From Perognathus longimembris pacificus (lineage: Eukaryota > Chordata > Mammalia > Rodentia > Heteromyidae), in the NCBI RefSeq assembly GCF_023159225.1, contig NC_063174.1:37793691-37857690 (forward strand): a stretch of 64,000 nucleotides of DNA, read 5' to 3'. The notes beneath the pieces are model-generated. The model was not told the DNA's origin. It ran no database searches and worked only from the letters and a program-made list of their open reading frames with translations. Shown here piece after piece: positions 47,214-57,950 of this stretch. Both the position numbers and the translations under genes were made by a program. Positions within the stretch are counted from its first letter, which is position 1; every line of letters begins with the position of its first letter.

Positions 47214-48275
47214 CCCTTCTTTCCTTCCTTCCTTCCTTCCTCCCTTCCTTCCTTCCTTCCTTCCTTCCTTCCTTCCTTCCTTCCTTCCTTCCTTCCTTCC
47301 TCCTCCCTCCCTCCCTCCCTCCCTCCCTCCCTTCCTTCCTTCCTTCCTTCCTTCCTTCCTTCCTCCCTCCCTCCCTTCCTCCCTTCCTCCCTCCCTCCCT
47401 TCCTTCCTTCCTTCCTTCCTTCCTTTCTCCCTTCCTCCCTCCCTTCCTTCCTTCCTTCCTTCCTTCCTTCCTTCCTTCCTTCCTTCCTTCCTTCCTTCCT
47501 TCCTCCCTTCCTTTCTTCCTCCCTCCCTCCCTTCCTTCCTTCCTTCCTTCCTACCTTCCTTCCTTCCTTCCTTTCTCCCTCCCTTCCTCCCTCCCTCCCT
47601 CCCTTCCTTCCTTCCTTCCTTCCTCCCTCCCTCCCTTCCTCCCTTCCTCCCTCCCTCCCTTCCTTCCTTCCTTCCTTCCTTTCTCCCTTCCTCCCTCCCT
47701 TCCTTCCTTCCTTCCTTCCTTCCTTCCTTCCTTCCTTCCTTCCTTCCTTCCTTCCTTTCTCCCTTCCTTCCTCCCTTCCTCCCTCCCTTCCTTCCTTCCT
47801 CCCTCCCTCCCTCCCTCCCTCCCTCCCTTCCTTCCTTCCTTCCTTCCTTCCTTCCTCCCTTCCTTTCTTCCTCCCTCCCTCCCTCCCTCCCTCCCTCCCT
47901 TCCTTCATCCCTCCCTCCCTCCCTCCCTCCCTCCCTTCCTTCCTTCCTTCCTTCCTTCCTTCCTTCCTTCCTTCCTCCCTTCCTTTCTTCCTCCCTCCCT
48001 TCCTTCCTTCCTTCCTTCCTTCCTTCCTTCCTCCCTTCCTTTCTTCCTCCCTCCCTTCCTTCCTTTCTTCCTTCCTTCCTCCCTCCCTCCCTCCCTCCCT
48101 CCTCCCTCCCTCCCTCCCTCCCTTCCTTCCTTCCTTCCTTCCTTCTTTCCTTCCTTCCTTTCTCCCTTCCTTCCTTCCTTCCTTCCTTCCTTCCTTTCTT
48201 CTTTCCTTCCTTCCTTTCTCCCTTCTTTCCTTCCTTCCTTCCTTCCTTCCTTCCTTCCTTCCTTCCTTCCTTTTT
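47214..48275. repeat. Giant TTCC/TCCC homopyrimidine tract (1,062 bp)
   Basis: On the + strand all 1,062 bases are C or T except an A at 47553 and an A at 47907. Units are TTCC and CCCT with TTTC variants. Blocks of about 85 and 29 bp recur inside it. The tract has no stops in several frames, giving spurious frames of 377-486 codons of Pro/Ser/Phe/Leu or Arg/Glu/Gly/Lys repeats. Confidence 0.97.
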
Positions 48276-48537
48276 ATTTTTCTCTCATCCCCCAACACTC
48301 CTCCTTCTCAGGAAACCCCAAGAGATGCCATTAATACAGATTTCTTCTCTGGCCCCCTTTGACACACTTGCTTTTGAAGGACCTGGAAGAGAAAGCTCTT
48401 TGTATGTGGTCAGAATAAACTCATTGTACACCCAGACAATTAACTCCTCAATGGTCTTGCCAGGCCCCTGAAAGGGCCAGCCCTGCTTCCCTTGGACCTC
48501 TTGGGCTCTATTCAGACCCTAAAGCACACCAATGTTT

Positions 48538-48548
48538 GGGGGGGGGGG
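48538..48548. repeat. G11 run
   Basis: Eleven G in a row, about 260 bp after the pyrimidine tract. Confidence 0.9.
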
Positions 48549-49099
48549 TTGTTTTGTTTGTTATTCTGAAAAGTCTTTCCTTGAGAATAGTCAGAGAGTG
48601 GATCAACATTGTCCCCAGCCCAGCATTTATCTCCCCTTGCCAGTGAATGTCAATCAGGAATCAAAAAGCCACACAGAGGGGGCTTTGAACGGTGTCATCA
48701 GGGGTCGAAGTGACTTCCAGCTGTCTGTGCGTGGGCCAGGCCTTCTTGCAGGGCAAGGGATTGTGCTGTCACACAAACCCATCATCTGTATAGGCTCCCA
48801 GAGCCCATGTGAGGGCTGCACCTGCAAGGACAAGGCATGGGTGGGGGCTGGGGGACTCAGAAGGCCAGAGCTCTGCATCTGGCAGTTTCCAATGCTGCCC
48901 TCTGCCTCTGGGGCCTTGAACACTCCATTCTCTTCTGATCTGCCTGGTCACTTCCTTTTCCCTGGCTGAGCAAAGCCACCTGCCTGAATTGAAGCATTGC
49001 AAAATATGGCAATACAGTTATTATGCTGTTGATCATGACTTCATCCTCTCAGAAATTCTCTCAGATTTGCTTTCTTGATGTATTTAATGTTTCCAAATT

Positions 49100-49895
49100 A
49101 ATTTTTTTCTCCCTATCATAATGTTTTTGAATATCTTTATCAACATTGCCACAAATGTAAGCTACTTATTCCTTTTCATTGCTGAGTAGAATCCTACTAT
49201 TACTATTTGGCCATACCACAGTTTAGTCACCAGTTGAAATACATTTTGGATCATTGCAAACAAGGCTCTGGTAAACAGTGTTGCTATGAATATTTGTGTA
49301 TATGTCATTCATTTTTATTTCTTTCTGATGGATTCCTAGGAGCAGAATTGGGGGTTGAATGCTAAGCTTATGTTTTGGTTTTTTGTTGTTCTTGTTGTTT
49401 TTAAAGCAATTGCCCAAATTCTATTCCAAAGTGTCTGTCCAAGTTTATATTTGCTACTAGCAAGGAACAAGGGTTTCTCCACATCTTTGCTAACACTTGC
49501 ATTGTCTATCCTTTTTACTATAGCCATTCTAGTGAGAGTTTAGTGGTACCTCATGGTTTTAATTTGTACCTTCCTAAAACATGCCGATCATCTTTGCATG
49601 TATTTATTTACTATCTGTATGACTTTGGAGGGGGGTGAATGATCTATTACAATATTTTTCCTATTTTTTTTGCCAGTCCTGGGCTTTGAAATCAGGGTCT
49701 GAGCACTGTCCCTGGCTTCTTTTTGCTCAAGGCTAGCACTCTGACACTTGAGCCACAGCACCACTTCTGGCTGTTTTCTATATATGTGGTGCTGAGGAAT
49801 CAAACCCAGGGCTTCATGTATATGAGGCAAGCACTCTTGCCACTAGGCCATATTCCCAGCTGTTTTCCTTATTTGTAAGTAAGTTTTTTGTCACC
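49100..49895 (-). repeat. Old L1 (ORF2 3' part), inverted
   Basis: TTCCTTTTCATTGCTGAGTAG, TACCACAGTTTAGTCACC, GATGGATTCCTAGGAGCAG, CAATTGCCCAAATTCTATTCC and AGCCATTCTAGTGAGAG are the reverse of the same L1 region present at 46.0-46.5 kb. It is interrupted by an IDL-Geo at 49664-49861. Confidence 0.85.
49664..49861 (-). repeat. IDL-Geo SINE inside L1
   Basis: Reverse copy, moderately old. Flanking TTTTCCTATTT and TTTTCCTTATTT look like an aged target-site duplication. Confidence 0.9.
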
Positions 49896-49993
49896 TTATT
49901 TATTTATTTATGTATGTATGTATCTATCTATTTATTTATTTATCTATTTATCTATTTATCTATCTATCTATCTATTTATTTATTTATTTATTT
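49896..49993. repeat. TTTA/TATC compound microsatellite
   Basis: TTTA, TATG and TATC units alternate and end TTTATTTATTTTGG. Confidence 0.92.
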
Positions 49994-50136
49994 TGGTTCC
50001 CAGTCATCTTATTGAATAGTAAAGTTTATCTAATTTTAAAACTTTGATGAGATTTTAATTTTGCAAATCTAATGTTAAAAGTGAGCAATTTAATAAGATA
50101 GTCGCATTCAGGGGGTAATATAGTTCCTGGAAAATT

Positions 50137-50350
50137 TTTTTTAATTTTTTTATTGTTAGTATAATGATGTTCAGAGAGGTTACAGTTACATAAGTCAGAT
50201 AAAGAGTACCTTTCTTTTTGGACAATGTCTCCCCTTCCCTTGCTCTCTCCCACTTTTTCCTGGAAAGGTTTTTACACCTACATGGCATCCTGAGGCCTAG
50301 TAGGCAAGTACTCTGCACTGTTAGAAAAAGATATTGCTGCACAAAGAACA
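50137..50350 (-). repeat. L1-like 3' end (copy 3)
   Basis: The reverse complement reads GTAACTGTAACCTCTCTGAAC then ACTAACAATAAAAAAATT, with the purine-rich GTGGGAGAGAGCAAGGG part upstream. It matches the copies at 4.1 and 40.2 kb. Confidence 0.6.
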
Positions 50351-51627
50351 AAGTAAGGGGTTCAGGTTAATCAACTTGGTGGGTATAAAGCAGGGATTGA
50401 CTTGCAATGGCACTTGGGACAAGGAGGTCAGGGTAATGGTGGAAATTTTGCTCTCTACCTAGAGCCTATGGCAGGGCCTGGTCCTATTCCAAGGCTTGCC
50501 TGGAAACAGAATTGCTGTAGAACTTGGATCCAGGTCTTGGACATATGTTTGGTAGAAGAGTTGTGCTTCTTTGCTGTGTCAGAAGCCAGGTGCCCGGGTG
50601 TCCGGAGATGATGGTGAGAAGGTCCTGTTGGCTTTGGCTTGGCTTCCTGGCCTTTGGGCCTGCTGGATTTCATAGGTGGCTGCTGGCAGCAGGGCACTTT
50701 GTCTTTTCTCACTTTGTAAAGATTTCCATCTAGGGCCTCCCCTGTGGCAGAGCAGCTGTATCTCTTCACCCTTGGTGACCCTGCCCTGCAGGACTCTTTC
50801 CTGCATCTGGCTTCACGCTCTGCAGGCTTCTGTGCCTGTGTCTGTAGTCCGTGGCAGCTTTCCACCTGCAAACGCACATATCTTCCCTGGGAATCCTTTC
50901 TGGCTCCCTTGGGCATAGACCTTTGCTGATGGCCAGACCAGATGGGCCCAGACTCTCATCTGGATGACAGGACTGGGGAACAGAATGTTTTCAGTTATCT
51001 TGCTCCAGACAGAGATAATAGTTCTTATACTATGAAAGGCTTTAAATGTCTCCTGAATATGAAAACATTACACAAGCCACGTTACATTGGAGTTCTCACC
51101 ATCCTGTCTCAGAATATTTGATCTCTCACTTTCCCTTTGTTAACTCGTAAGACTCCTGTGAGAAGTATTTACACTGTGAGCTCTGCTTCCGGCCCAAAGC
51201 AACCAAATGTGGAGTGCAGCTGCCAAAAGACTCCATTCGGTGGCTTGTTGAATTCAATGGAAAGAGGTGTTAATAGAGTCAGGGGAAGTGACGCTATTTT
51301 AAAAAATGACATTGTGTGGCACTGTTCTGTGTTTATTCTCCTTCAATGACTTCCAGATCGAGCTCTTTCATTTTGACATCAAAAGACACCCATTTGTGAT
51401 CCAATTTGGGGCAATAAGATAATCAGTATAGTTTCTGCTCTCTTCTTGCTACATCTCATCCGTTGAGATGATTGTCAGATAGTTTGGGGTTGCTCTGGCC
51501 CCTATAAGACTTGGGTCTCTGTGTCAGCTCATGACAATAATCAGGGTTAGATGTCACAAAATTGTCAAGTTGTAGGTTTCAGCATCTAGCAAGGGTGTGG
51601 GTTTCTTCAAGTCTTAAGATCCCAAGG

Positions 51628-51882
51628 ATGAGCTTGGCAGTGGGAAACCATGCCTATAATCCCATCTACCTAAGAGGCTTTGATCCAAGGACCATGGTTC
51701 AAAGCTAGCCCAGGAGGACAAATCAGTGAGACTCTTTTTCTTCAATGAACCAGCAAAAAAACAAACAAAAAACTAGAAGTGGAGGTGTGGCTCAAGTATT
51801 AAAGGTCCAGTCTTGAGTAGAAAAACTAAAGGAAAGCATGAGTCCCTGAGTTTGTGCCCCATACCAACATAAATAAACAAAT
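51628..51882 (+). repeat. B1/Geo-type SINE
   Basis: Complete but diverged, with an internal CAAACAAAAAAC stretch in the linker. Confidence 0.82.
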
Positions 51883-52323
51883 AAATAAGATAGATTCCAA
51901 GGGTCGAGACCGCAGTACTATTCTCTGTCCCTTTTCTGATAATATACAGGGAAGTGAGCCAAGGATACTGGGATAGAATGATAGAGTTGGTATTTGTGGA
52001 GTGACTAGTTAATGCTCAGAGAACATAGTGCTCCATTGTAGATGATGTCTGGGGGTCTTGGGAGGGGAGGGGTGGTCTGATCATCAAACCTTGTGAAACA
52101 ATAGTGCTCAGTCTTTCTCCTCCCACTGAGGGAGAAAACAAAGAGAAATCTCTAAATCTTCTGCAGATAGGTGAAGATGCCTGCTCTCAAGCTTTACCAA
52201 GGGAGTAAAATTGTTTCTTGGGATGTTATAGGGGTGGGAAAATATCATTTTACACATAAACCACAAACTTCTGTATTTAGCACATGAACGGATATATAGT
52301 TAATCTCATTACAATTTTATAAA

Positions 52324-52412
52324 AGGGATCGGAAGCATGACTCAGTTGGTAGAGCACCAGCATCAGGTAGTGAGTTTGAGACCTGGTCTCAGACCTAACA
52401 AAAGAAAAGGAA
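52324..52412 (+). repeat. ID-like monomer
   Basis: GCATGACTCAGTTGGTAGAGC with GAGTTTGAGACCTGG: a tRNA-like unit with A and B box remnants and an A-rich end. It is a SINE, not a functional tRNA. Confidence 0.65.
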
Positions 52413-52792
52413 ATTTTGTTATGGAGGTGATTAGGAAAATAATTGGTTAACAATATTCCTAGACACATGTTAGTGAAAAAAGACTGAAAAATGCTAAGAT
52501 TTGGGACTTTGATGGAAATTAGTCAGAATACTGGGAGGTAACAAACAAAACCGGTCCTAATTCATGATCTGCAGAGGTTTCTGTTCTGCAGAAGGAGCTG
52601 CCAACACCACTGGAATGATAAGCATTAGGACTTTCCACCGGGAACTCCCTGCTCCCTTCTTTGAAATTAGAATTTGGAAAGCCACAATGGGGTGGTTACT
52701 GTGATTTCCCATATTATCTGCCATTTGCTTTGCCATACCTCCAACTGGAAATTGGTATGCATGCTGTTTCTCTGTTAAAAATGGTTTCTTTA

Positions 52793-53028
52793 GCTGGGCA
52801 CTGGTGGCTCACGCCTAACTACTCAAGAGGGTGAGATCTGAGGATCAAAGTTTGAAGCCAGCTGGGACAGAAAACTCTGTGAGACTTTATCTCCAGTTAA
52901 TGACCAAAAGCTGCCAGTGGAGCTTTGGCTCAAATGGTAGAGTGTCAGACTTGACTGAAGAAGCCATACAAGAATGAGACTCTGAGTTCAAACCCTAGTA
53001 CTAGCACCAAAACAAAACAAAACAAAAC
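52793..53028 (+). repeat. Old B1/Geo-type SINE
   Basis: GCTGGGCACTGGTGGCTCACG start. The right-half spacer (GAAGAAGCCATACAAGAATG) resembles that of the 12194 copy. The tail is (CAAAA)n. Confidence 0.86.
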
Positions 53029-53324
53029 ATCTGAGCCAGTAGTTTACAGAAGAAGATAGGATCAATACTGGGGACATCTGAATTTGATGTCCTACAGACA
53101 GCCAGTCTTATTCTAACATACCTGGCCAAAGCTCAAGACTGCTGGGCATGGGGGAGCCCCCTCCTCACTCTGCGTAAGGAGGAACACAGCTGGCAGAACT
53201 TACCTGTGTTTCTTCAGATTCACAAGAAAGGGCTTTCTATCACCATGGGTGGAGCATGGAGCTAGCCACCTTTGTGCAGCCCCTGGGATGGTGAGCACCC
53301 ATCTGGATTTGGTTCACTCTTTAT

Positions 53325-53399
53325 GTCGCTCTGGTTTTCCTCGTTTCTCTTCTTCTTTCTTAGTCTTTTCTTCTTTTCCTTCTTTGTTGGTCTCTTCAT
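53325..53399. repeat. CT-rich stretch near exon 6
   Basis: A TTCTTCTTTCTTAG-type pyrimidine run about 110 bp upstream of exon 6. It might serve pyrimidine-tract-binding splicing factors, but that is inference. Confidence 0.5.
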
Positions 53400-53508
53400 T
53401 GGGACCGGGCCATGTACAAACCCCAACCATTCAACAGTGCTGGAGAGTAGATAGTATTTACCTCAATAATGGTAGTCTCTTTTCGCTTCTTTCTAACCCT
53501 CAATTCAG

Positions 53509-53565
53509 ATGATGGTTCCAAGCCGACACCCACGATGGAGACCCAGCCTGTGTTTGATGGAGATG
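53509..53565 (+). CDS. SMOC1: SMOC1 exon 6: linker
   Basis: 57 bp, phase 1-1. The incoming G plus AT gives Asp, then DGSKPTPTMETQPVFDGD, then G before GTAAGT. It is acidic and Pro/Thr-rich, matching the SMOC1 linker region. The Thr/Pro content would allow O-glycosylation, which is inference. It stays in frame if skipped. Confidence 0.96.
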
Positions 53566-55588
53566 GTAAGTCTGTACTATTTCCAGTTCTCCTTCTTTCA
53601 TCCATTTTTCAGATTGGAGAGAGGCCCAACTTTAGATGATTGCTCCTGCTTCATTATCGTTATTTCCTATTTTAATTTTAGTCATTTTTCCAGTGTAAGC
53701 TGAATTGTTTAAACCTTTTTATAAAAAAATAAAAGAAATATGAATCCTCCAAGGAGTTCATATGCTACACTCCCATTGGCACAATGTACCCTCAGACTGG
53801 TACATGTTCCACTTCTGGGAAGGTCCTCTGCTCTCCCCAGGCTTCCTGTTTCCTGTTGTCCAACAACCACACAGCCTGGGCAGACCCTCCAAGCTGCCAA
53901 GACCAGGGAATCATGGCCTAAAAAGCCAATGAAGCCAGCAGTGCCCCATCAGTACCTGAATTGGCACTTACCAATGTCTGCCTTGTGCCTCACATGGGAC
54001 AAGGCACCTAGGGAATGAGAGGATGAGTCTATGAATGTCAACTTTTGCTCCTCAAGACAGTGGTACCCACTAGAGAGCTTTGCAGGCTAAATTCTATGGT
54101 CTCCATTTTCATTATAATATACACATACAGGAGATCGGGGTTGCAGTGATTAGGGAAGAGCATCTGTGGAGAGATGGGCCTTGAACTGGATCTTGCAAAT
54201 GGATGGGTATTACAGGCAGGAGCAGGGGAGATGGAGGAAGAGGCTGGTGTAAACTAGGAAGGAAAGTGACTGGGATGGGATTCAGAGAGGGAAGTGATTA
54301 GTGAGTAGGATTGGTTTGGCTGGGTTTAGGGACTTGGAGAAGGAGGGATTCTAGCTCAGGTGAAAGTGTAGATAGAATAGAGAGGGACATCCTTGGAGGT
54401 ACAGATAGAAGAAGAAGACTTGGGTGCTGAGGTCCGGCCTTCATTCAAGGAGGTGCTGCTCAGGGCCTCTAATCTTCACAGACTTTACTGATGACTCCAG
54501 ATTCCCCAGAGCAAGAACAGGAAGCTTGGCAGAGGGAGGTTCCAGGAAGCCTGACAAGGTTCAGTGCTTAGGGCAATAGGAAGCAAGCATGTAGCAGCAG
54601 ATGAGTGTATCCAGGCCTGGATCATGAGATAGCAGAAAGATAAGAGGAAAGAATACCACTGGTTGACACCACAGCTAGGGATGTTCCTAGAACAGGCTTG
54701 GCTTTGGGAAGGACTGAAAAGTGAAATATCATTTGCCATTGGTTCATTTAGTGGAGCATGAGTCTGTGACTGAAAATTCAGATATCTCCATGATTAGCAA
54801 AGGTCCTTGGTTTTTGGTAAGTGTGGGTCCTGGAATGCTATGGAGGAAATGGAGGTCACAGCATCTTGGGAGACCTGCCCAGAATCTTCACTGAATACCT
54901 GTCATGCTATAGTATTTTCAGGGTCACTAAAGAGCCCCAAACCTCCTGTCCATAGGGTACCCAGGCCCTGATTATTCTTGGGGTCACCAGGTCCTGAGAG
55001 CCTGGAGGACCCTGGAGCACTCTGGGTAAAGGCACTCAACCTGGAACTTCTCAAGGAGACCATGAGAAGGGGGTTGGTTAGTGCTTGTGTTAGATCCAGT
55101 CCTTTCTTCCCCATGTGGAGCAGTGACTCAGCAAGCTGAGTCTGCTGTGGTTCAACTGTTCCCTCTAAAATGGTCTCTGTGGTTGGTTTGGCGTTTGCTT
55201 GTTGATTTACCCCCTTTAAATCTTCTTCCCAGGAAGCAGCTGAGAGGGACTTGGCTTGGCCTGTGTTCCTTACCTCCTGGGATAATATTTTTATTCCTGG
55301 ATGGAGTGGCTCAGTGCCTCTGGACTCTGACTACTCTGCCTCCCGCTACAGGATGCCCTGGCTGGCTCTTGTGAGCTTGTGGGGAGAGGAGCTTCAGTTG
55401 TGAGGGACGGAGAGAGGGCCGGCACTGAGACAAGGAGGCTATGTTATGAGGGCGATAGATGAAGCTCTATGCCTCAGACTTTAAAAAAAAAAGGCTTATT
55501 AAAAGTCTTTTCCACTTTATGATATCTGTTTCTCCTTTCCCAGATCTTCTTCCTCTCTCGAATCTCTCTCTTTCTCTTTTTTTTCTAG
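53566..55588 (+). other. SMOC1: SMOC1 intron 6 (2,023 bp)
   Basis: GTAAGT donor. The acceptor has a long pyrimidine tract (TCTCTCTTTCTCTTTTTTTTC) ending TAG. It contains one old repeat (54120-54440) and otherwise unassigned sequence. Confidence 0.93.
54120..54440 (+). repeat. Ancient interspersed repeat, class as at 34310
   Basis: GAGATGGGCCTTGAACTGG and ATGGATGGGTATTACAGG with a G/A-rich body follow a common old mammalian repeat. The family is not named. Confidence 0.4.
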
Positions 55589-55669
55589 AAATCACAGCTC
55601 CCACCCTGTGGATTAAGCATTTGGTAATCAAGGATTCCAAGCTGAACAGCACCAATGTAAGAAATTCAG
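55589..55669 (+). CDS. SMOC1: SMOC1 exon 7: linker leading to thyroglobulin domain 2
   Basis: 81 bp, phase 1-1. The incoming G plus AA gives Glu, then ITAPTLWIKHLVIKDSKL, NSTNVRNS and a trailing G before GTAAAT. The residues match SMOC1 just before its second thyroglobulin type-1 domain. N-S-T is a glycosylation sequon; as I recall, the human sequence has N-N-T here. This is the last exon in the window. Confidence 0.96.
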
Positions 55670-55756
55670 GTAAATAATCTTCCCTTGACTATATAAACCT
55701 AAATCAACTCTAGCTCCCCATTCTCCCCTGTGGCTTTAATACCCATTATGGTATTT

Positions 55757-55867
55757 TTTTTTTAAAGACAAGTTATTTGCCATGTGCCCAGAGCAGCCTT
55801 GAACTTGAAAGCCTCCTGATTTATCCTTGCAAGGGCTGGGATTACAGGTTGTACTACCAAGCCTGGC
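55757..55867 (-). repeat. B1-like monomer
   Basis: The poly-T, GCCTTGAACTTGAAAGCC and CTGGGATTACAGG pattern is a reverse 7SL-type unit with no tRNA-like half. Confidence 0.7.
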
Positions 55868-56164
55868 TTTATTTTGTGGCTTTTAAATCTTGCTGGTCTT
55901 TCATTTCTACAGCGATAAAACAAGAAGAGTGAATAAATTCATCTCTTTCAACTTTAATTTTCTTCAGTTATTATCTCATCCTTTATACATCATTGAACCT
56001 TTTAGCTAAAAAAGCATGTTGGCTATATGTTTTAACATTCTGATCTACTAGTTCTATATGCTATGTGGAAGAGTTTGAAAGAAGAATGGCTGGATATAAG
56101 AAGTTGGACTTTAAGTCTGGAGAGGCCTGCTTTGGTATGATTTTATGGTTCTAAATGCTCCATT

Positions 56165-56394
56165 CAGTCATCTCTTTTCTTTTATTTGCCAGTCCTGGGC
56201 CTTGGACTCAGGGCCTGAGCACTGTCCCTGGCTTCTTTTTGCTCAAGGTTAGCACTCTGCCACTTGAGCCACAGCACCATTTCTGGCCATTTTCTGTATA
56301 TGCGGTGCTGGGGAATCGAACCCAGGGCTTCATGTATACGAGGCAAGCACTCTTGCCACTAGGCCATATTCCCAGCCCCAGTCATCTCTTTTCT
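56165..56394 (-). repeat. IDL-Geo SINE with perfect 16-bp duplication
   Basis: CAGTCATCTCTTTTCT is at 56165-56180 and 56379-56394. The body is older-type (CTTCTTTTTGCTCAAGG). Confidence 0.95.
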
Positions 56395-56929
56395 GATGTG
56401 ATATTTTGGGGATTTTGTGAGTGGTCAGGTTTTGGCATGACTTAACTCTTTGAAGGAAGCTGACAATTTCTGTAGGGTGATCAGATTTGTAGAATTTATT
56501 TGTAGAGTTGATTTACCATTGACAAAGACCAAAGTCAATCAAGCTCATTTGCCATCAATAAAGACTAAGTTTCATCTACAGGGGATGTATTAACAAGCCA
56601 AATCTGCATCTCTTCGAAGGAAGACCCTTCTTTCAGCTAAGACTTAGTTGTGAAAAATACTACTTTGTATAATTTATGTCTGATTGTTGAATTTAATTGT
56701 CACTGGTCCCTTTTGGTTTAGCTATGTGCCAGCTCTGTCCTACAGGGGGCAGTGTGGGAGCTAAAGTGCAGGATTTGGGGCAGAGGTGAATCCAGTCAGC
56801 ACCTGCGGATTTTATCTGTGACTTGAGCTGGTCTTCATGTGCCTGATTCACTGTTGGGTAAAAGATGAGTGTGGAAAGGAAAGATAGACGGAGATGGTAT
56901 AAACTCCGTTGGCCTAGAGTCTGTGACAG

Positions 56930-57200
56930 AATAATGCAGTGGTGAAAGCACAAGCATGGGAATCAGCAAGATCTGGGTTCACATTCTGGCTCCAACATTC
57001 ACTTAGTGAGTGATTCTATTTAACTCCAATAATCCCTCTGGGTCTCAGTTCTTATCTGTAGATGGGATTATGATCTATCTTTCAAATGACTGTGGTTAAA
57101 GGTTTACTAAACTGATGTCTGAATGGTACATGTTTGAAGCCTGGTTGAGTGACAGTAAGTGCATGACAAGTTGTATATGCATTTATTATCATCATTGCTA
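56930..57200 (+). repeat. MIR SINE
   Basis: GCAGTGGTGAAAGCACAAGC, GATCTGGGTTCACATTCTGGC and GGTCTCAGTTCTTATCTG are in MIR order. Confidence 0.75.
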
Positions 57201-57734
57201 GTAAGAACAATGGAGATCTTAATGATTGTGCTTATTGTGAGAATTCTTCAACTAGGAAAGACTTTAGGATCCTTCACATCATGCAAAGGTATTCTCATGC
57301 AGGCTTCTTTTAAAGATCTCCCTCTTCTCCTCATCACTAATTATGCAAATAGGATAAGCTTAAGAAATGTAGGTTTGGTACCTGTAGTGCCACATGCTGG
57401 AAATAACATTTGCAAATGATCTTCTCTGTCCCTGACACCCATGCAAGACCCTGGAGAGAGGATTCATTCTCATTTTGTGACCAAGTGGAGAACAGGAAGC
57501 TGAATGCTCTGAATTATGCATTACCTTTTGCTGGAAACACTGACTTGACATTTAACAATTGCTTTCATGAATTTCTTTTCCATCTACTCAGTTTATAGGG
57601 TCTGCAAGGGCAAGGACTTAAATGTCTATTACTGTCTATTATAGAATCTAGCTCAATAGTTTCTTTTCTTCAAGGATGGTGGAAAAATCTGTCATAGTAG
57701 CTAATCTTGTCAAATCCTGTAGAACTTTACATTT

Positions 57735-57950
57735 GTTATCTCAATCAAGCCTCTTTTACCATAATCCTATGAGATAACTATAGTTTCTGTGCCCATCCTA
57801 TACATGAAGAGATAAAGACTGAAAGAGAGAGGAAGTGGCATGATGGGCAATAGCTTGTAAGTAGTTAGGTTGGAGAAAACTAGTCGTATTTGGGAACTAA
57901 ATACCTGTCTTTTTGAGCAGCATTCTCTGAGTGGATGAATTGGTGATGTC
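57735..57950 (-). repeat. MIR SINE
   Basis: CCCATCCTATACATGAAGAG followed by AATAGCTTGTAAGTAGTTAGG fits a reverse, diverged MIR. Confidence 0.55.

Larger units (their letters stand above)
37839..53508 (+). other. SMOC1: SMOC1 intron 5 (15,670 bp)
   Basis: Donor GTGAGT. The acceptor TTTCTAACCCTCAATTCAG includes a branch-point-like CTAAC. It holds a GC-rich block, nested L1/SINE insertions and the giant TTCC tract (listed separately). The stretches 40625-40930, 42915-44860, 50355-51620, 52080-52320 and 53030-53320 show nothing assignable. Confidence 0.93.

Noticed and set aside
47214..48275. Regular repeats considered as a CRISPR or satellite array
   Set aside because: There are no unique spacers and the units are 4 bp; it is a microsatellite-derived tract in a vertebrate intron.
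47011..48471. Very long open frames (up to 486 codons) across the TTCC tract on both strands
   Set aside because: They are products of a stop-free tetranucleotide repeat; the peptides are pure low-complexity repeats with no flanking domain.
48532..48969. 145-codon + strand frame
   Set aside because: It begins in a G homopolymer and shows no domain.
50455..50916. 153-codon minus-strand frame starting MPKGARKDSQG
   Set aside because: Basic and superficially ribosomal-protein-like, but I could match no family, and no poly-A end or flanking duplication marks a retrocopy.
52324..52412. tRNA-like unit considered as a tRNA gene
   Set aside because: A and B box-like motifs are present, but there is no cloverleaf and it has an A-rich end; it is an ID-type SINE monomer.
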